A DNA stretch of 26,436 bases from JAVWGW01 sp036651575 (GTDB lineage: Bacteria > Actinomycetota > Coriobacteriia > Coriobacteriales > Eggerthellaceae). How positions within the stretch are numbered: the stretch's first letter is position 1; each line of letters starts with the position of its first letter. Positions 14,293 through 22,654 of this stretch are shown here, one piece after another. The stretch lies in assembly GCA_036651575.1 (NCBI GenBank), contig JAVVXN010000017.1, forward strand, positions 1 to 26,436. The letters run 5' to 3'. The position numbers and the translations under genes were made by a program. The notes beneath the pieces are model-generated. The model did not search any database, was not told where the DNA came from, and saw nothing but the letters and a program-made list of their open reading frames with translations.

Positions 14293-14819
14293 TGGTTTCT
14301 CGTGAGAGTTTGCCGGTTTTAATCGGCGCAGGTATCGCGCTGTTAGCCCAGATCATCATTGTTCCCAATATTGCTTTGTTTGCGGCGATGCCGAACTTTC
14401 TTGTTACCTACGTGATCGTGGTTGCCATGGTGCGCCCGAGTACCTCGGTGTACGTATTGGCTTTTGTACTGGGTCTTTTATCTGATCTGTTGGGGTATGG
14501 CCCGGTCGGAGCGATGCCATTTTTACTGCTTCTTGCAGCCTTCGTTGTTTCCCGAGTGTTTTCAGCGCTCGATAACGGTACGGTGTTTATGCCCCTTCTG
14601 GTGTTTATCGTGACGGTTTTTGCGATCGAAATTTTTTATGCTGCATTTCTGGTCGGACTGGGCATAGATGCGTCTTTCGTTGACGCGTTTTTGTATCGCG
14701 CTCTGCCCTGTGCCCTCTACGATTGCGTCTGCGCTCTGTTGCTCTATCCTTTGGGCCGTCGATTCCTCGAGCTGAAACCGTTAGCGAACGTTGCGACGAA
14801 TAAGCCGCATTTTCGCTAA
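14289..14819 (+). CDS. mreD: rod shape-determining protein MreD
   Basis: 176-residue polytopic membrane protein with about five hydrophobic helices. Family hints are the LLSDLLGYGPVGAMPFLLLLA stretch, in which a conserved acidic residue after a helix precedes the Gly-Pro turn, and the position between mreC and mrdA. The ATG at 14289 overlaps the mreC stop by four bases and has GGGGGAGG six bases upstream; the next codon is also ATG. MreD is thought to steady the MreC-PBP2 complex. Sequence conservation in this family is weak, so position carries much of the call. Confidence 0.88.
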   Translation: MMVSRESLPVLIGAGIALLAQIIIVPNIALFAAMPNFLVTYVIVVAMVRPSTSVYVLAFVLGLLSDLLGYGPVGAMPFLLLLAAFVVSRVFSALDNGTVFMPLLVFIVTVFAIEIFYAAFLVGLGIDASFVDAFLYRALPCALYDCVCALLLYPLGRRFLELKPLANVATNKPHFR

Positions 14820-14831
14820 GGGGGTTTAACG

Positions 14832-16925
14832 GTGCTGGTAGCTATTTTTGTTGGTGTGGTGACCTTGGTTGTTTTGCTGGTGGTCACCGTAATCGTTTTT
14901 ACCGTGCGCAACGCGCATAAAACTCCGCAGGCGAAAAGCAATCTAAAAATGACGTCCATCAAATCGGTGGGAGTCGCTTCAAGTCTGCCGTCGCAAGGTC
15001 GACGCATCACCGGTCCCACGACGCATATCAAATCTTCGAAGCCGACCACAACGAACCCAACCGATGACTTACGGGGACGTTTTGTGGCGGTCGGTGTGCT
15101 GATCGCCGCGGTGTTTGGATCGTTGACGGCGAAGCTGTGGAGCATTCAGATCATGCAGGGGGATAAGTATGCAAACGATGCGAAGCAAAATCTCTACACA
15201 ACGGTTGCAACGCCGGCTCCCCGTGGCATTATCTATGACTCGACAGGGGAGGCGCTCGTAAAAAATCGCACGTCACTGACGATTCTTGCCGATGCCGATG
15301 TGGCCGACGATCGCGATGTGCTCCTTCGTCTTTCGGCGCTGTTGGGCATACCGTACAATATCGTGCGCGAGCGCATTCGGAATATGACGGGTGGCGCGCA
15401 AAGCCAGCGCATCGTAGCCAGTGATGTCGCCCTGCGCAGCATCGCCTTTATCTCCGAACACTCCGATGCCTTTCCGGGCGTCACCACCCAATCGCGAACG
15501 GTTCGCCAGTATCCTTGGGGCGCTCTTGCGGCTCACGTCTTGGGTTACACCGGTACGGTTTCCGATGCCGAACTGGAAAACATTCCCGGTGGTCAAGAGC
15601 TCGAAATGGGTGACTCGGTGGGCAAAAGCGGCGTTGAGGCAAGTTATGAATCCCTCCTTGCGGGCGATCACGGTCAGCGTAAACTGGTTGCCGATGCCGA
15701 CGGCAACGTGCGTCAGGTTGTCAGTGAGATAGCGCCCACCAAAGGCAACGATGTCTACTTGACGATCAATGCCAAAGTACAATCGATTGCCGATAAGGCT
15801 TTAGCGAAACTGGTGGCCCCTTCGGGGTCGATCGGTTCTGGCTTGGGCACGGCTGCATCCCTCGTTTGCATGGACTGCACCAACGGAGACATCATCGCGC
15901 TTTCCAACTATCCCACCTATGCTCCGGAAAGTTTCATCGGGGGTATTTCTCAGGAAGTGTGGGATATGTTTGATCGGCCGGAATCTCACAAACCCTTGAT
16001 GAATCGTAGCATAGCGGGTGCGTATCCGGCCGGTTCAACGTACAAGGGGTTCACCGGTTTGGCGGGGTTGCAGTACGGCTTTGCCGACGCGACGAAAGTT
16101 TGGAATTGCGGAGGAACGTGGACGGGCTTTGGCGATGCGTACCCGCAAAAATGCTGGGAGGTAAGCGGGCATGGTGCGATCGGGTTTCGCGAGGGCATCG
16201 TGGTGTCTTGTGACGTGGTGTTCTATGAAATCGCGAAGAGTTTTTATGACGCGCGCAATTCGATTGGAATCGATGCGATGCAGGATTATATCAAACAATT
16301 TGGGCTTGGAAAGCTGACGGGTATCGATTTAGCCGGTGAGGTCGAGGGGCGCGTTCCTACGCCTGAATGGAAGGCGGAGCAGTTTAAAGATGCTCCTGAA
16401 GAGGCTGGCTGGAAGCCGGGCGATATGTCGAACATGGTGATTGGTCAGGGCTATGTGCTTGCCACGCCCCTACAGATTGCCGTGGGCTACGGTGCTTTGG
16501 CAACGGGTAAGTTGGTGAAGCCCCATGTGTTCAAGGAAGCTCGCAACTCACAAGGCGGAGTTGTTGTGGAAGCTGAAACCGTCGAAATGGGAACGCCTGA
16601 AGCGTCGGCGGCAAACTATGCCCTCGTGCGCGATGCGCTGCGGGGTGTTTGTCAGGAAGACGTGACCGTTTCGGGCCAGTTTGCTTCGCGGGGCATCGAT
16701 GCTGCGGGCAAAACCGGTACGGCGGAAGTATTTGGCCAGCAAGACATGGGTCTATTCGTGTGCTATGCGCCCTACGATAAGCCAAAATACGTGATTTCAT
16801 GCGTGGTCGAAGAAGGGAAGGGCGGCGCGGCGGCGGCGTCTCCGGTATCGGCCGAAGTTATGGAAGCGGCCTTAAAGGCTCTGGCCGGAACGCTTGATGC
16901 GCCGGTCGAAGTCATTTCCGCATAG
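14832..16925 (+). CDS. mrdA: penicillin-binding protein 2 (class B transpeptidase) with an extra N-terminal membrane segment
   Basis: 697-residue class B PBP that cross-links peptidoglycan during elongation with RodA. Transpeptidase motifs are SxxK as STYK (Ser402), SCD (Ser459-Asp461) in place of SxN, as often found in PBP2, and KTG in GKTGTAE (Lys627). The dimerisation domain shows APRGIIYDSTGEALVKN and VRQYPWGALAAHVLGYTG. Two N-terminal hydrophobic helices are visible: residues 1-25, and 84-105 (VAVGVLIAAVFGSLTAKLW), the second being the usual PBP2 anchor. A 60-residue basic, Ser/Thr-rich linker lies between. The start is GTG at 14832 with AAGGGGG upstream, 12 bases after mreD. Confidence 0.94.
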   Translation: MLVAIFVGVVTLVVLLVVTVIVFTVRNAHKTPQAKSNLKMTSIKSVGVASSLPSQGRRITGPTTHIKSSKPTTTNPTDDLRGRFVAVGVLIAAVFGSLTAKLWSIQIMQGDKYANDAKQNLYTTVATPAPRGIIYDSTGEALVKNRTSLTILADADVADDRDVLLRLSALLGIPYNIVRERIRNMTGGAQSQRIVASDVALRSIAFISEHSDAFPGVTTQSRTVRQYPWGALAAHVLGYTGTVSDAELENIPGGQELEMGDSVGKSGVEASYESLLAGDHGQRKLVADADGNVRQVVSEIAPTKGNDVYLTINAKVQSIADKALAKLVAPSGSIGSGLGTAASLVCMDCTNGDIIALSNYPTYAPESFIGGISQEVWDMFDRPESHKPLMNRSIAGAYPAGSTYKGFTGLAGLQYGFADATKVWNCGGTWTGFGDAYPQKCWEVSGHGAIGFREGIVVSCDVVFYEIAKSFYDARNSIGIDAMQDYIKQFGLGKLTGIDLAGEVEGRVPTPEWKAEQFKDAPEEAGWKPGDMSNMVIGQGYVLATPLQIAVGYGALATGKLVKPHVFKEARNSQGGVVVEAETVEMGTPEASAANYALVRDALRGVCQEDVTVSGQFASRGIDAAGKTGTAEVFGQQDMGLFVCYAPYDKPKYVISCVVEEGKGGAAAASPVSAEVMEAALKALAGTLDAPVEVISA

Positions 16926-16943
16926 AGAAGGGAGGTTGTCGTG

Positions 16944-18131
16944 ATGGAACAAAAAATGCAGCAGATATCTTCGGTGAAAGCTCCTGATAAGCAGGTTATG
17001 AACGCTACGCGCCCGCGCCGTTTTAAGTTCCTCAATCTTCCTCTGGCGATTGTGGTTGCGCTGTTGGTCGGTTACGGTCTGCTTGTGGTGTATTCCGCGA
17101 CGTTTTCCAATGAGAATTACAGTTTTACCCGTCAGCTTTCTGGCGTTATTGTCGGTTTTATCCTTATGGCCCTATTGTGGCGCTTCGATTACCACCAGCT
17201 TTCTGATTTCACGGTGTTGTTTTTAATCATCAGCGTGATATTGATCCTCTCACCCCATCTACCGATAATCGGAGTCGACGCCAAGGGTGCGACTTCGTGG
17301 GTCAAGCTGTTCGGTTTTCAATTTCAACCGGGCGAATTTGCGAAGGTTACCGTCATCTTGTTGGCGGCCAGCGTCGTTTCTCGCTACGGTGGCAAGCTCG
17401 ATGATCCGCGTGAGTACCTCAAGGCACTCGGCATCTTAGCCATTCCCTTTCTCTGCATCATGACCCAGCCCGACTTAGGCACGGGTCTGGTATATCTTTC
17501 CATTGCTGCCATCGCGCTGATCGCGGGGGGTGCGCGCGTCAAGTACCTTCTGATAACCCTTGCCTCTTTGCTTGCTGCCGTTGTTGCTGTTTTTGCCATC
17601 GACGAGGTTATCAAAAACTCTACGGGCGAATACAAGTTGTTTAAGCAGTACCAGCGCAATCGCCTGCTCGTCTTTATGGATCGAAGCTACGGTACCTCCG
17701 ATGAGGGCTATAACTTGAAGCAGGCCATGATCGCCATTGGTTCTGGCGGCATGTTCGGTAAAGGATTTATGCAGGCAACTCAGTCAACGCTTGGGTTTCT
17801 TCCCGAGGCACCGACCGATTTCATTTTTTGCGTACTTGCCGAAGAACTCGGGTTTTTCGGTGTATTGGTTCTGATCGGTCTCTACCTTGCATTGCTTTTG
17901 ATAAGCTTGTCCATAGCGAGGTCGTCCAATGATCTATTCGGCGCCCTCATCGTGATGTGCGTTGTGGGTATGTGGTTGTTCCATATATTAGAGAACATCG
18001 GGATGACATGCGGACTGATGCCGATTACGGGTGTTCCGCTGCCCTTCATGAGCTATGCGTCGTCGTTTATGGTAGTGAATTTTATCATGCTGGGCTTGGT
18101 GGGCTCGGTTTGGGCTCATAGTTCTCATTAG
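16944..18131 (+). CDS. rodA: RodA, SEDS-family peptidoglycan glycosyltransferase
   Basis: 395-residue polytopic SEDS protein (about ten helices) that polymerises lipid II with PBP2. Family motifs: LVVYSAT in the first helix, GVDAKGATSWVKL, FQPGEFAKV, TQPDLGTGLVYL, the PEAPTDFIFCVLAEELGFFG block that contains the catalytic Asp region, and the closing GVPLPFMSYASSFM. Two starts are possible: GTG at 16941 or ATG at 16944, five and eight bases after GGGAGG. The gene directly follows mrdA (18 bases), the usual pairing, so RodA rather than FtsW is the likely assignment. Confidence 0.93.
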   Translation: MEQKMQQISSVKAPDKQVMNATRPRRFKFLNLPLAIVVALLVGYGLLVVYSATFSNENYSFTRQLSGVIVGFILMALLWRFDYHQLSDFTVLFLIISVILILSPHLPIIGVDAKGATSWVKLFGFQFQPGEFAKVTVILLAASVVSRYGGKLDDPREYLKALGILAIPFLCIMTQPDLGTGLVYLSIAAIALIAGGARVKYLLITLASLLAAVVAVFAIDEVIKNSTGEYKLFKQYQRNRLLVFMDRSYGTSDEGYNLKQAMIAIGSGGMFGKGFMQATQSTLGFLPEAPTDFIFCVLAEELGFFGVLVLIGLYLALLLISLSIARSSNDLFGALIVMCVVGMWLFHILENIGMTCGLMPITGVPLPFMSYASSFMVVNFIMLGLVGSVWAHSSH

Positions 18132-18150
18132 CGAAAGGAAGGTGCTTTCT

Positions 18151-19344
18151 ATGCAGATACCCGTCGATATCAAAGCGATTATGGACGAAGCGACCAACAT
18201 CGAGGAGGCACGCAAAACTTCGGTGCTGGTGACGGTTTTTATCGATGAGAGCGCTCCTGCTGATGTACAAGCTCACGTGCGGTTTGCCTTTGCGAGCAAT
18301 GCTGAAAATGTGCGGGTGAGCATTTCTTATTATCCCAGTATGCCTATCGCCCCTGTCGCGTCTGCCGATATGGCGGTCATCGTTGCGGGGCTCAACGAAA
18401 ATGCCGGGCGCCTTGCGGCGTCGATTCGCGCTATCGGGGTACCGGTTATGGTGGTCACCACGTTGCCGGGTTTGGTGCGCGAAATCGCGCGGGCGCAGAA
18501 AACACCCATTCTCGAAGGGGATTTGATCGCACCCGATTATGTCTGTCCCGAAGGGTATGAATTACCTGAAGTCTCGGGTGTAACCACGGCAACTGAGCCC
18601 TATCCTCTCGTCGATGAAGCACGCGCGTCGCTCAATCAACGCATGGGGGAGTGGACGCTTGACGCCTGCCGCGACAAGCGTCTTGCCTTCGCGTTGGCGT
18701 TTCCTTTTGTGCGCAAGCCGCTTTCGCTCGATGCGGTCAACGCGACCGCAATACAAAACGCCGGTATCGGACTGGTGCTGTTTATTCCCGGAGCCGATCT
18801 GCCGGTTATGACGCTGAATCAGGCGAAAATGTTGTTGCAGATCGCTGCGGCCTACGGGCAACCTTTAGGCGTTGAACGCGTCAAGGAGCTTGCGGCTGTT
18901 GTGGGTGGGGCCTTTGCGTGTCGCGCGGTTGCTCGCCAGCTGATCGCGTTTGTTCCTGCGTTGGGTTGGGCAATCAAGGCGGCTATCGGGTATACGGGTA
19001 CGCTTGCTATGGGCCGTGCCGCGGTTGAGTACTTCGAGGGCAACGGTTCGATTGAGCACTTGGCTGAAGTTGTTGCTCACGCCCGCGACAAGGTCGTGGT
19101 GGCGGCCGATGCGGCACGAAGACAGCCCACGGCGAAAGCGGCCGTTCAGGCGGCTGTGCAGGCGGCAGGTGGCAAGGTTAATGCCTGTGCTCACACCGTT
19201 GCTACCAAGGCAAAACCGTTTTCTCGGCAGGTGGTTCAGTCGGCGGCCGATGCCGCAGGGGTGACCTCGGAAGATGTGGCTCATAGCGTTGCTGAAAAAG
19301 TGGTTTCCAGCGTTTCAGGGCATTTTAAAAAAGGAAATAAATAG
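18151..19344 (+). CDS. DUF697 (YcjF-like) domain protein
   Basis: 397-residue protein of unknown function. Residues about 1-150 look like a worn nucleotide-binding type fold (VLVTVFID, SADMAVIVAGLNENAG, IGVPVMVVTTLPG) without a P-loop GxxxxGKS. Residues about 223-305 match the DUF697/YcjF type (NQAKMLLQIAAAYGQPLG, then VPALGWAIKAAIGYTGTLAMGRAAVEYF), which carries hydrophobic helices. The last 90 residues are Ala/Val-rich and helical (AKAAVQAAVQAAGG). ATG at 18151 follows AAAGGAAGG at eight bases. It lies 19 bases after rodA and abuts the radical SAM gene, so it is co-transcribed with both. A role with the elongasome is only suggested by position. Confidence 0.75.
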   Translation: MQIPVDIKAIMDEATNIEEARKTSVLVTVFIDESAPADVQAHVRFAFASNAENVRVSISYYPSMPIAPVASADMAVIVAGLNENAGRLAASIRAIGVPVMVVTTLPGLVREIARAQKTPILEGDLIAPDYVCPEGYELPEVSGVTTATEPYPLVDEARASLNQRMGEWTLDACRDKRLAFALAFPFVRKPLSLDAVNATAIQNAGIGLVLFIPGADLPVMTLNQAKMLLQIAAAYGQPLGVERVKELAAVVGGAFACRAVARQLIAFVPALGWAIKAAIGYTGTLAMGRAAVEYFEGNGSIEHLAEVVAHARDKVVVAADAARRQPTAKAAVQAAVQAAGGKVNACAHTVATKAKPFSRQVVQSAADAAGVTSEDVAHSVAEKVVSSVSGHFKKGNK

Positions 19345-21213
19345 ATGACCGATTTGTGGCCCCGCCTCGAGGAAAAGCTCTCTCGAGTAGAACGTCCTGC
19401 CCGCTATATCAATCACGAATGGGGCGCGACCTATAAACCTGAAGCGCCCTATCGCTTTTGTATGGTGTATCCCGATACCTATGAATTAGGCCAGGCTAAT
19501 CAGGCTATTCGTATTCTGTGCAACGCGGTTAATGCACGTGATGGCATGGCGGCCGAGCGCGTCTTTTTGCCGGCACCCGAATTTTGCGACGTGATGCGTG
19601 CTGAAAACCTTCCGCTGTTTTCTTTGGAAAGCTGCGCACCTGTTTCCGAATTCGATTGCGTCGGCATCACGTTGCCCCACGAACTGGCGGCAACCAACGT
19701 GCTCGAAGTGCTCGACTTGGCGGGTATCCCGCTCCGCGCGCAAGATCGAGGCGAAAACGATCCTTTGGTTTTCGCGGGTGGTCCGTGCTCGTTTAATCCG
19801 GAACCTTACGCTCCCTTCTTCGATGTGTTTTCGCTGGGTGAAGGTGAAGAATCGGTTGTCGAAATGGTGGAGCTGCACAGACGCCTGCGCGCCGACGGCA
19901 AATCGCGGGCAGAAATTCTCCACGAATTCGCGAAGATGCCGGGCTGCTATGTGGCCTCGCTCTACGATTGGCTCGATGAAGAGACGGCCCAGCGCGAGCA
20001 GACGTGGATTCGTCCGCGCTACGATGATATTCCGACGGTGTTCACGAAGCGGCTTTTTGACGGTTTTGCCGAAAGCCCCGCGTGGGAGCCGTGTGTTGTT
20101 CCCTTTACCGAGGTTGTGCACGATCGCCTCAATATTGAAATTTTGCGCGGTTGCACGCGCGGTTGTCGCTTCTGTCAGGCCGGCATGATGTATCGTCCCG
20201 TGCGTGAACGCTCGGCCGACAATATCGTCGACGCGGTATTGACCGGACTGGAGCAGACGGGCTACGACGAGGTAAGTTTAACGTCGCTTTCTTCGACCGA
20301 TCACTCCCAGATTGCCGAAATTCTGACGCGCCTTAATCGCGAATGCGACGAAAAGGGCATCAGCGTTTCGATCCCCTCACAGCGTCTTGATTCGTTCGGG
20401 GTCGACATGGCCACCCTCGTTGCGGGAAAGAAGCGCGGGGGGCTGACGTTTGCCCCCGAAGCGGGTACGCAGCGTTTGCGTGACGTGATCAACAAAAACG
20501 TAACTGAAGATGATCTGTTCAATGCGCTTGATGCGGCGTTTGCGGCCGGATGGCGACGCTGCAAGCTCTATTTCATGATCGGGCTTCCCACGGAAACCGA
20601 CGATGATATCAAGGGTATTGCCAGCTTGGCTTGTCGCGCCTATCAGCGGATGAAGCAAGCGGTTCCCCCCGATCAGCGGGGCCACATCAAGTTGGGTATC
20701 TCAGCGGCGCTCTTCGTCCCTAAATCGCAAACACCTTTTCAGTGGGATGGGCAAATCGCTCCCGAAGAAGCGCAGCGGCGCGTCAATTTGTTGCGCAGTT
20801 CGGTGAGGACGCGCGCCATTGACGTCAACTGGCACGATCCTTCAACCAGTTTCGTGGAAGCGGTCATGAGTCGCGGTGGGCGCGAATGCTCCGATTGGGT
20901 CGAACAGGCTTGGAAGCGCGGTGCCCGCTTCGATGCGTGGTCGGAATGCTTCAATGCCACGGCATGGAGGGATGCTGCGCAAGCGGTCGGCCTCGATACC
21001 GCTTCTGTCGCACAGACCACCTATGATACGGCGCGCATTATGCCGTGGGAACACGTGACGACGGGTGTTTCGGCACGATTTTTACGCCGCGAACGCATGC
21101 TGGCAGACCAGGGAGTGCTTACGCCGGACTGCTCGTTTGGGCAGTGTAGCGCCTGCGGCGTCTGTCCCGATCTCGGTGTCGATATCCAAACGCAGGAGGT
21201 GCGCCATGGCTGA
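19345..21213 (+). CDS. B12-binding-type radical SAM protein (TIGR03960 family)
   Basis: 622-residue radical SAM protein. The N-terminal part (about 1-230) has the cobalamin-binding-like fold (MVYPDTYELGQANQAIRIL; VFAGGPCSFNPEPYAPFFD). The radical SAM core has CxxxCxxC at Cys270, 274, 277, followed by AGMMYRPVRERS and SLTSLSSTDHSQI. A C-terminal tail carries four more cysteines (596, 601, 604, 607), as is usual in this family and suggests an auxiliary cluster. ATG at 19345 comes right after the stop of the previous gene. The 3' end overlaps the next gene, its usual DUF2344 partner, by eight bases. Substrate is unknown; a tRNA or RNA target is often suspected for this pair. Confidence 0.9.
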   Translation: MTDLWPRLEEKLSRVERPARYINHEWGATYKPEAPYRFCMVYPDTYELGQANQAIRILCNAVNARDGMAAERVFLPAPEFCDVMRAENLPLFSLESCAPVSEFDCVGITLPHELAATNVLEVLDLAGIPLRAQDRGENDPLVFAGGPCSFNPEPYAPFFDVFSLGEGEESVVEMVELHRRLRADGKSRAEILHEFAKMPGCYVASLYDWLDEETAQREQTWIRPRYDDIPTVFTKRLFDGFAESPAWEPCVVPFTEVVHDRLNIEILRGCTRGCRFCQAGMMYRPVRERSADNIVDAVLTGLEQTGYDEVSLTSLSSTDHSQIAEILTRLNRECDEKGISVSIPSQRLDSFGVDMATLVAGKKRGGLTFAPEAGTQRLRDVINKNVTEDDLFNALDAAFAAGWRRCKLYFMIGLPTETDDDIKGIASLACRAYQRMKQAVPPDQRGHIKLGISAALFVPKSQTPFQWDGQIAPEEAQRRVNLLRSSVRTRAIDVNWHDPSTSFVEAVMSRGGRECSDWVEQAWKRGARFDAWSECFNATAWRDAAQAVGLDTASVAQTTYDTARIMPWEHVTTGVSARFLRRERMLADQGVLTPDCSFGQCSACGVCPDLGVDIQTQEVRHG

Positions 21214-21832
21214 TCAGCAAAATTTTCGCCTTCGGGTCTTTTTCACGAAAAGCGGCCGGTGCGCCATGCTTTCCCATTTGGAAGTGGCGCGAGCACTTGA
21301 ACGTGCCGTGCGCCGTGCTGGGTTGCCCTACGCCATCAGCCAGGGGTTTTCGCCGCACATGAAGATAGCCTTCGGTGCGGCGCTGCCCGTTGGTGTCGGT
21401 GGTGCGGCCGAATGCTTCGATCTGCTGATGACGCGCTACTGTGCCCCCGAGCAAGTTCTGGCGGCTTTGAAGGAAGCGAGCGTGCCCGACTTGATGGTGC
21501 AGCGCTGTGCCTATATCGGGCCTCGTGATCCGGCTGCGTCGGCGGCATACCCTGTGTGTACCTATGAAGCGGTGTTTTCGGTTCCACCGACCACGCTTGA
21601 TCTGCCCGCATCCATAACGGTCATTCGCAAGAAGAAGGAACGGGAACTGGTCGTTGCCGATTTTTTGGTGGGGGATCTTCGGATCGAGGATGCAACGCTG
21701 ACGTTTACGCTGCGCTCCGGTATTACGGGCAGCCTGCGCGCTGACGTTCTTATACGTGAAGTGCTTGCGGCAAACCCTGCCAGCGTGCTCAAAACCTTAA
21801 CGCGCGTGGCGCAGGTTGCCGAAGCGCTCTAG
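21206..21832 (+). CDS. radical SAM-associated DUF2344 (TIGR03936) protein
   Basis: 208-residue partner of the radical SAM protein. The family start is present: FRLRVFFTKSGRCAMLSHLEVARALERAVRRAGLPYA, then SQGFSPHMKIAFGAALPVG. The chosen start is ATG at 21206, with AGGAGG five bases upstream; a longer frame back to 21065 lies inside the radical SAM gene. In many Gram-positive genomes this pair is followed by rng, rplU and rpmA; here it is the last gene before a terminator-rich gap. Function unknown; it appears to act with the upstream enzyme. Confidence 0.88.
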   Translation: MADQQNFRLRVFFTKSGRCAMLSHLEVARALERAVRRAGLPYAISQGFSPHMKIAFGAALPVGVGGAAECFDLLMTRYCAPEQVLAALKEASVPDLMVQRCAYIGPRDPAASAAYPVCTYEAVFSVPPTTLDLPASITVIRKKKERELVVADFLVGDLRIEDATLTFTLRSGITGSLRADVLIREVLAANPASVLKTLTRVAQVAEAL

Positions 21833-21958
21833 CCTGCGCACCTCAGTGGCCGCCCGTAATACCGGGCGCTACGGTTGCCATCTTCTTATTACCGAAGGTG
21901 ACCGTCGGTAAATTCATGATGGTTGGTGGGCACCGCGCAATTTAATTTAACATGTTTT

Positions 21959-22012
21959 AAAAACTATATATTAGGAGATAGAAAACATTCTAACTCCTAA
22001 TATATAGTTTTT
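21959..22012. terminator. bidirectional terminator, 19-bp perfect stem
   Basis: The arms at 21959-21977 (AAAAACTATATATTAGGAG) and 21994-22012 are perfect reverse complements around a 16-base loop. Six T's end the right arm (22008-22013) and five A's begin the left, so the RNA from either strand ends in a U-run. It lies between two convergent operons and would stop both. The AT-rich stem is unusual for an intrinsic terminator. Confidence 0.65.
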
Positions 22013-22147
22013 TGTTCTAAGAGCGCAAAGTATATTTTCGAAAGTACTACTTAGGTGGTGCTAGGGAAACTGAACTAGTTTATATTCAGTACTGGCATAA
22101 TAAGGTTTCTTGTTTCCATAACGGTTAAGTTATTCTCTTCTAAGGGA

Positions 22148-22184
22148 AACCCGGCACCTTGGGGAGGGTGTGTGGTGCCGGGTT
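22148..22184 (-). terminator. GC-rich hairpin after the cytochrome gene
   Basis: AACCCGGCACC (22148-22158) pairs perfectly with GGTGCCGGGTT (22174-22184) around a 15-base loop, starting 16 bases downstream of the minus-strand cytochrome stop. On the minus strand only TTT then CCC follow, so it may protect or weakly terminate the transcript, with the 19-bp hairpin as back-up. Confidence 0.5.
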
Positions 22185-22200
22185 ATAGGGGAGGGGCGAG

Positions 22201-22644
22201 CTATTTTTCTGGACTCAAATCATGAATGGGGCCAGAGCCGCGTTCGGCGCTTTGCCACCCTTCTGGAAGGTTTTCGTTGTGGCAGCTATTGCATGTAAGC
22301 GTGGAGGTTCCGTCTACGGAATGACAGGTGGTGCAGTCTCCTGCTGCGTTATGTGATTTATGAGGGTTAAATCCTTCGGTGCCGCCGTAGTTTTCGTTCG
22401 CTTTGTTGATGGTCTCACGGTTATGACAACTTAGGCAAAGTTTGCTGGTATATTCTTGGGCATTGTCTAGCTGGCCAGAAGTGTGCACGGCCTTCAGCGA
22501 ACCCACAGGATAGGAGGCAGGTGCCTCATCTTTATCAGTAGCTGACTGCTTAGGAGCACATCCTCCTAGTGATACTACCGACAAAACGAGCATTAGAGCC
22601 ATGAGAAACGCCAGCAAAGTCGTTTTATTTTTTGTTATAAGCAT
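22201..22644 (-). CDS. triheme c-type cytochrome lipoprotein
   Basis: 147-residue exported electron carrier. The N-terminus is a lipoprotein signal peptide (LLAFLMALMLVLSVVSLGGC, lipobox Cys29). Three CxxCH haem c sites follow: CLSCH (70-74), CTTCH (104-108) and CNSCH (118-122); His54, His95, His98 and His141 are candidate distal ligands. It is small and resembles the cytochrome domain that precedes flavin domains in flavocytochrome c fumarate reductases, here made as a separate protein. ATG at 22644 follows AAGGAAG; a longer frame to 22749 lies in the flavoprotein gene. It begins 10 bases after the flavoprotein stop: one operon. It would pass electrons from the membrane to the flavoprotein. 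Confidence 0.9.
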   Translation of the reverse strand: MLITKNKTTLLAFLMALMLVLSVVSLGGCAPKQSATDKDEAPASYPVGSLKAVHTSGQLDNAQEYTSKLCLSCHNRETINKANENYGGTEGFNPHKSHNAAGDCTTCHSVDGTSTLTCNSCHNENLPEGWQSAERGSGPIHDLSPEK

Positions 22645-22654
22645 CCTTACTTCC

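Larger units (their letters stand above)
21833..22200. other. intergenic gap between convergent operons, several hairpins, no gene
   Basis: The 368-base gap holds no plausible coding frame. From the left: CGCCCG-TAATAC-CGGGCG near 21851-21868; TTACCGA (21889-21895) with TCGGTAA (21905-21911); a 19-bp AT-rich inverted repeat at 21959-22012; and an 11-bp GC-rich hairpin at 22148-22184. Base composition changes inside it, from moderate GC on the left to AT-rich DNA on the right. Confidence 0.6.
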
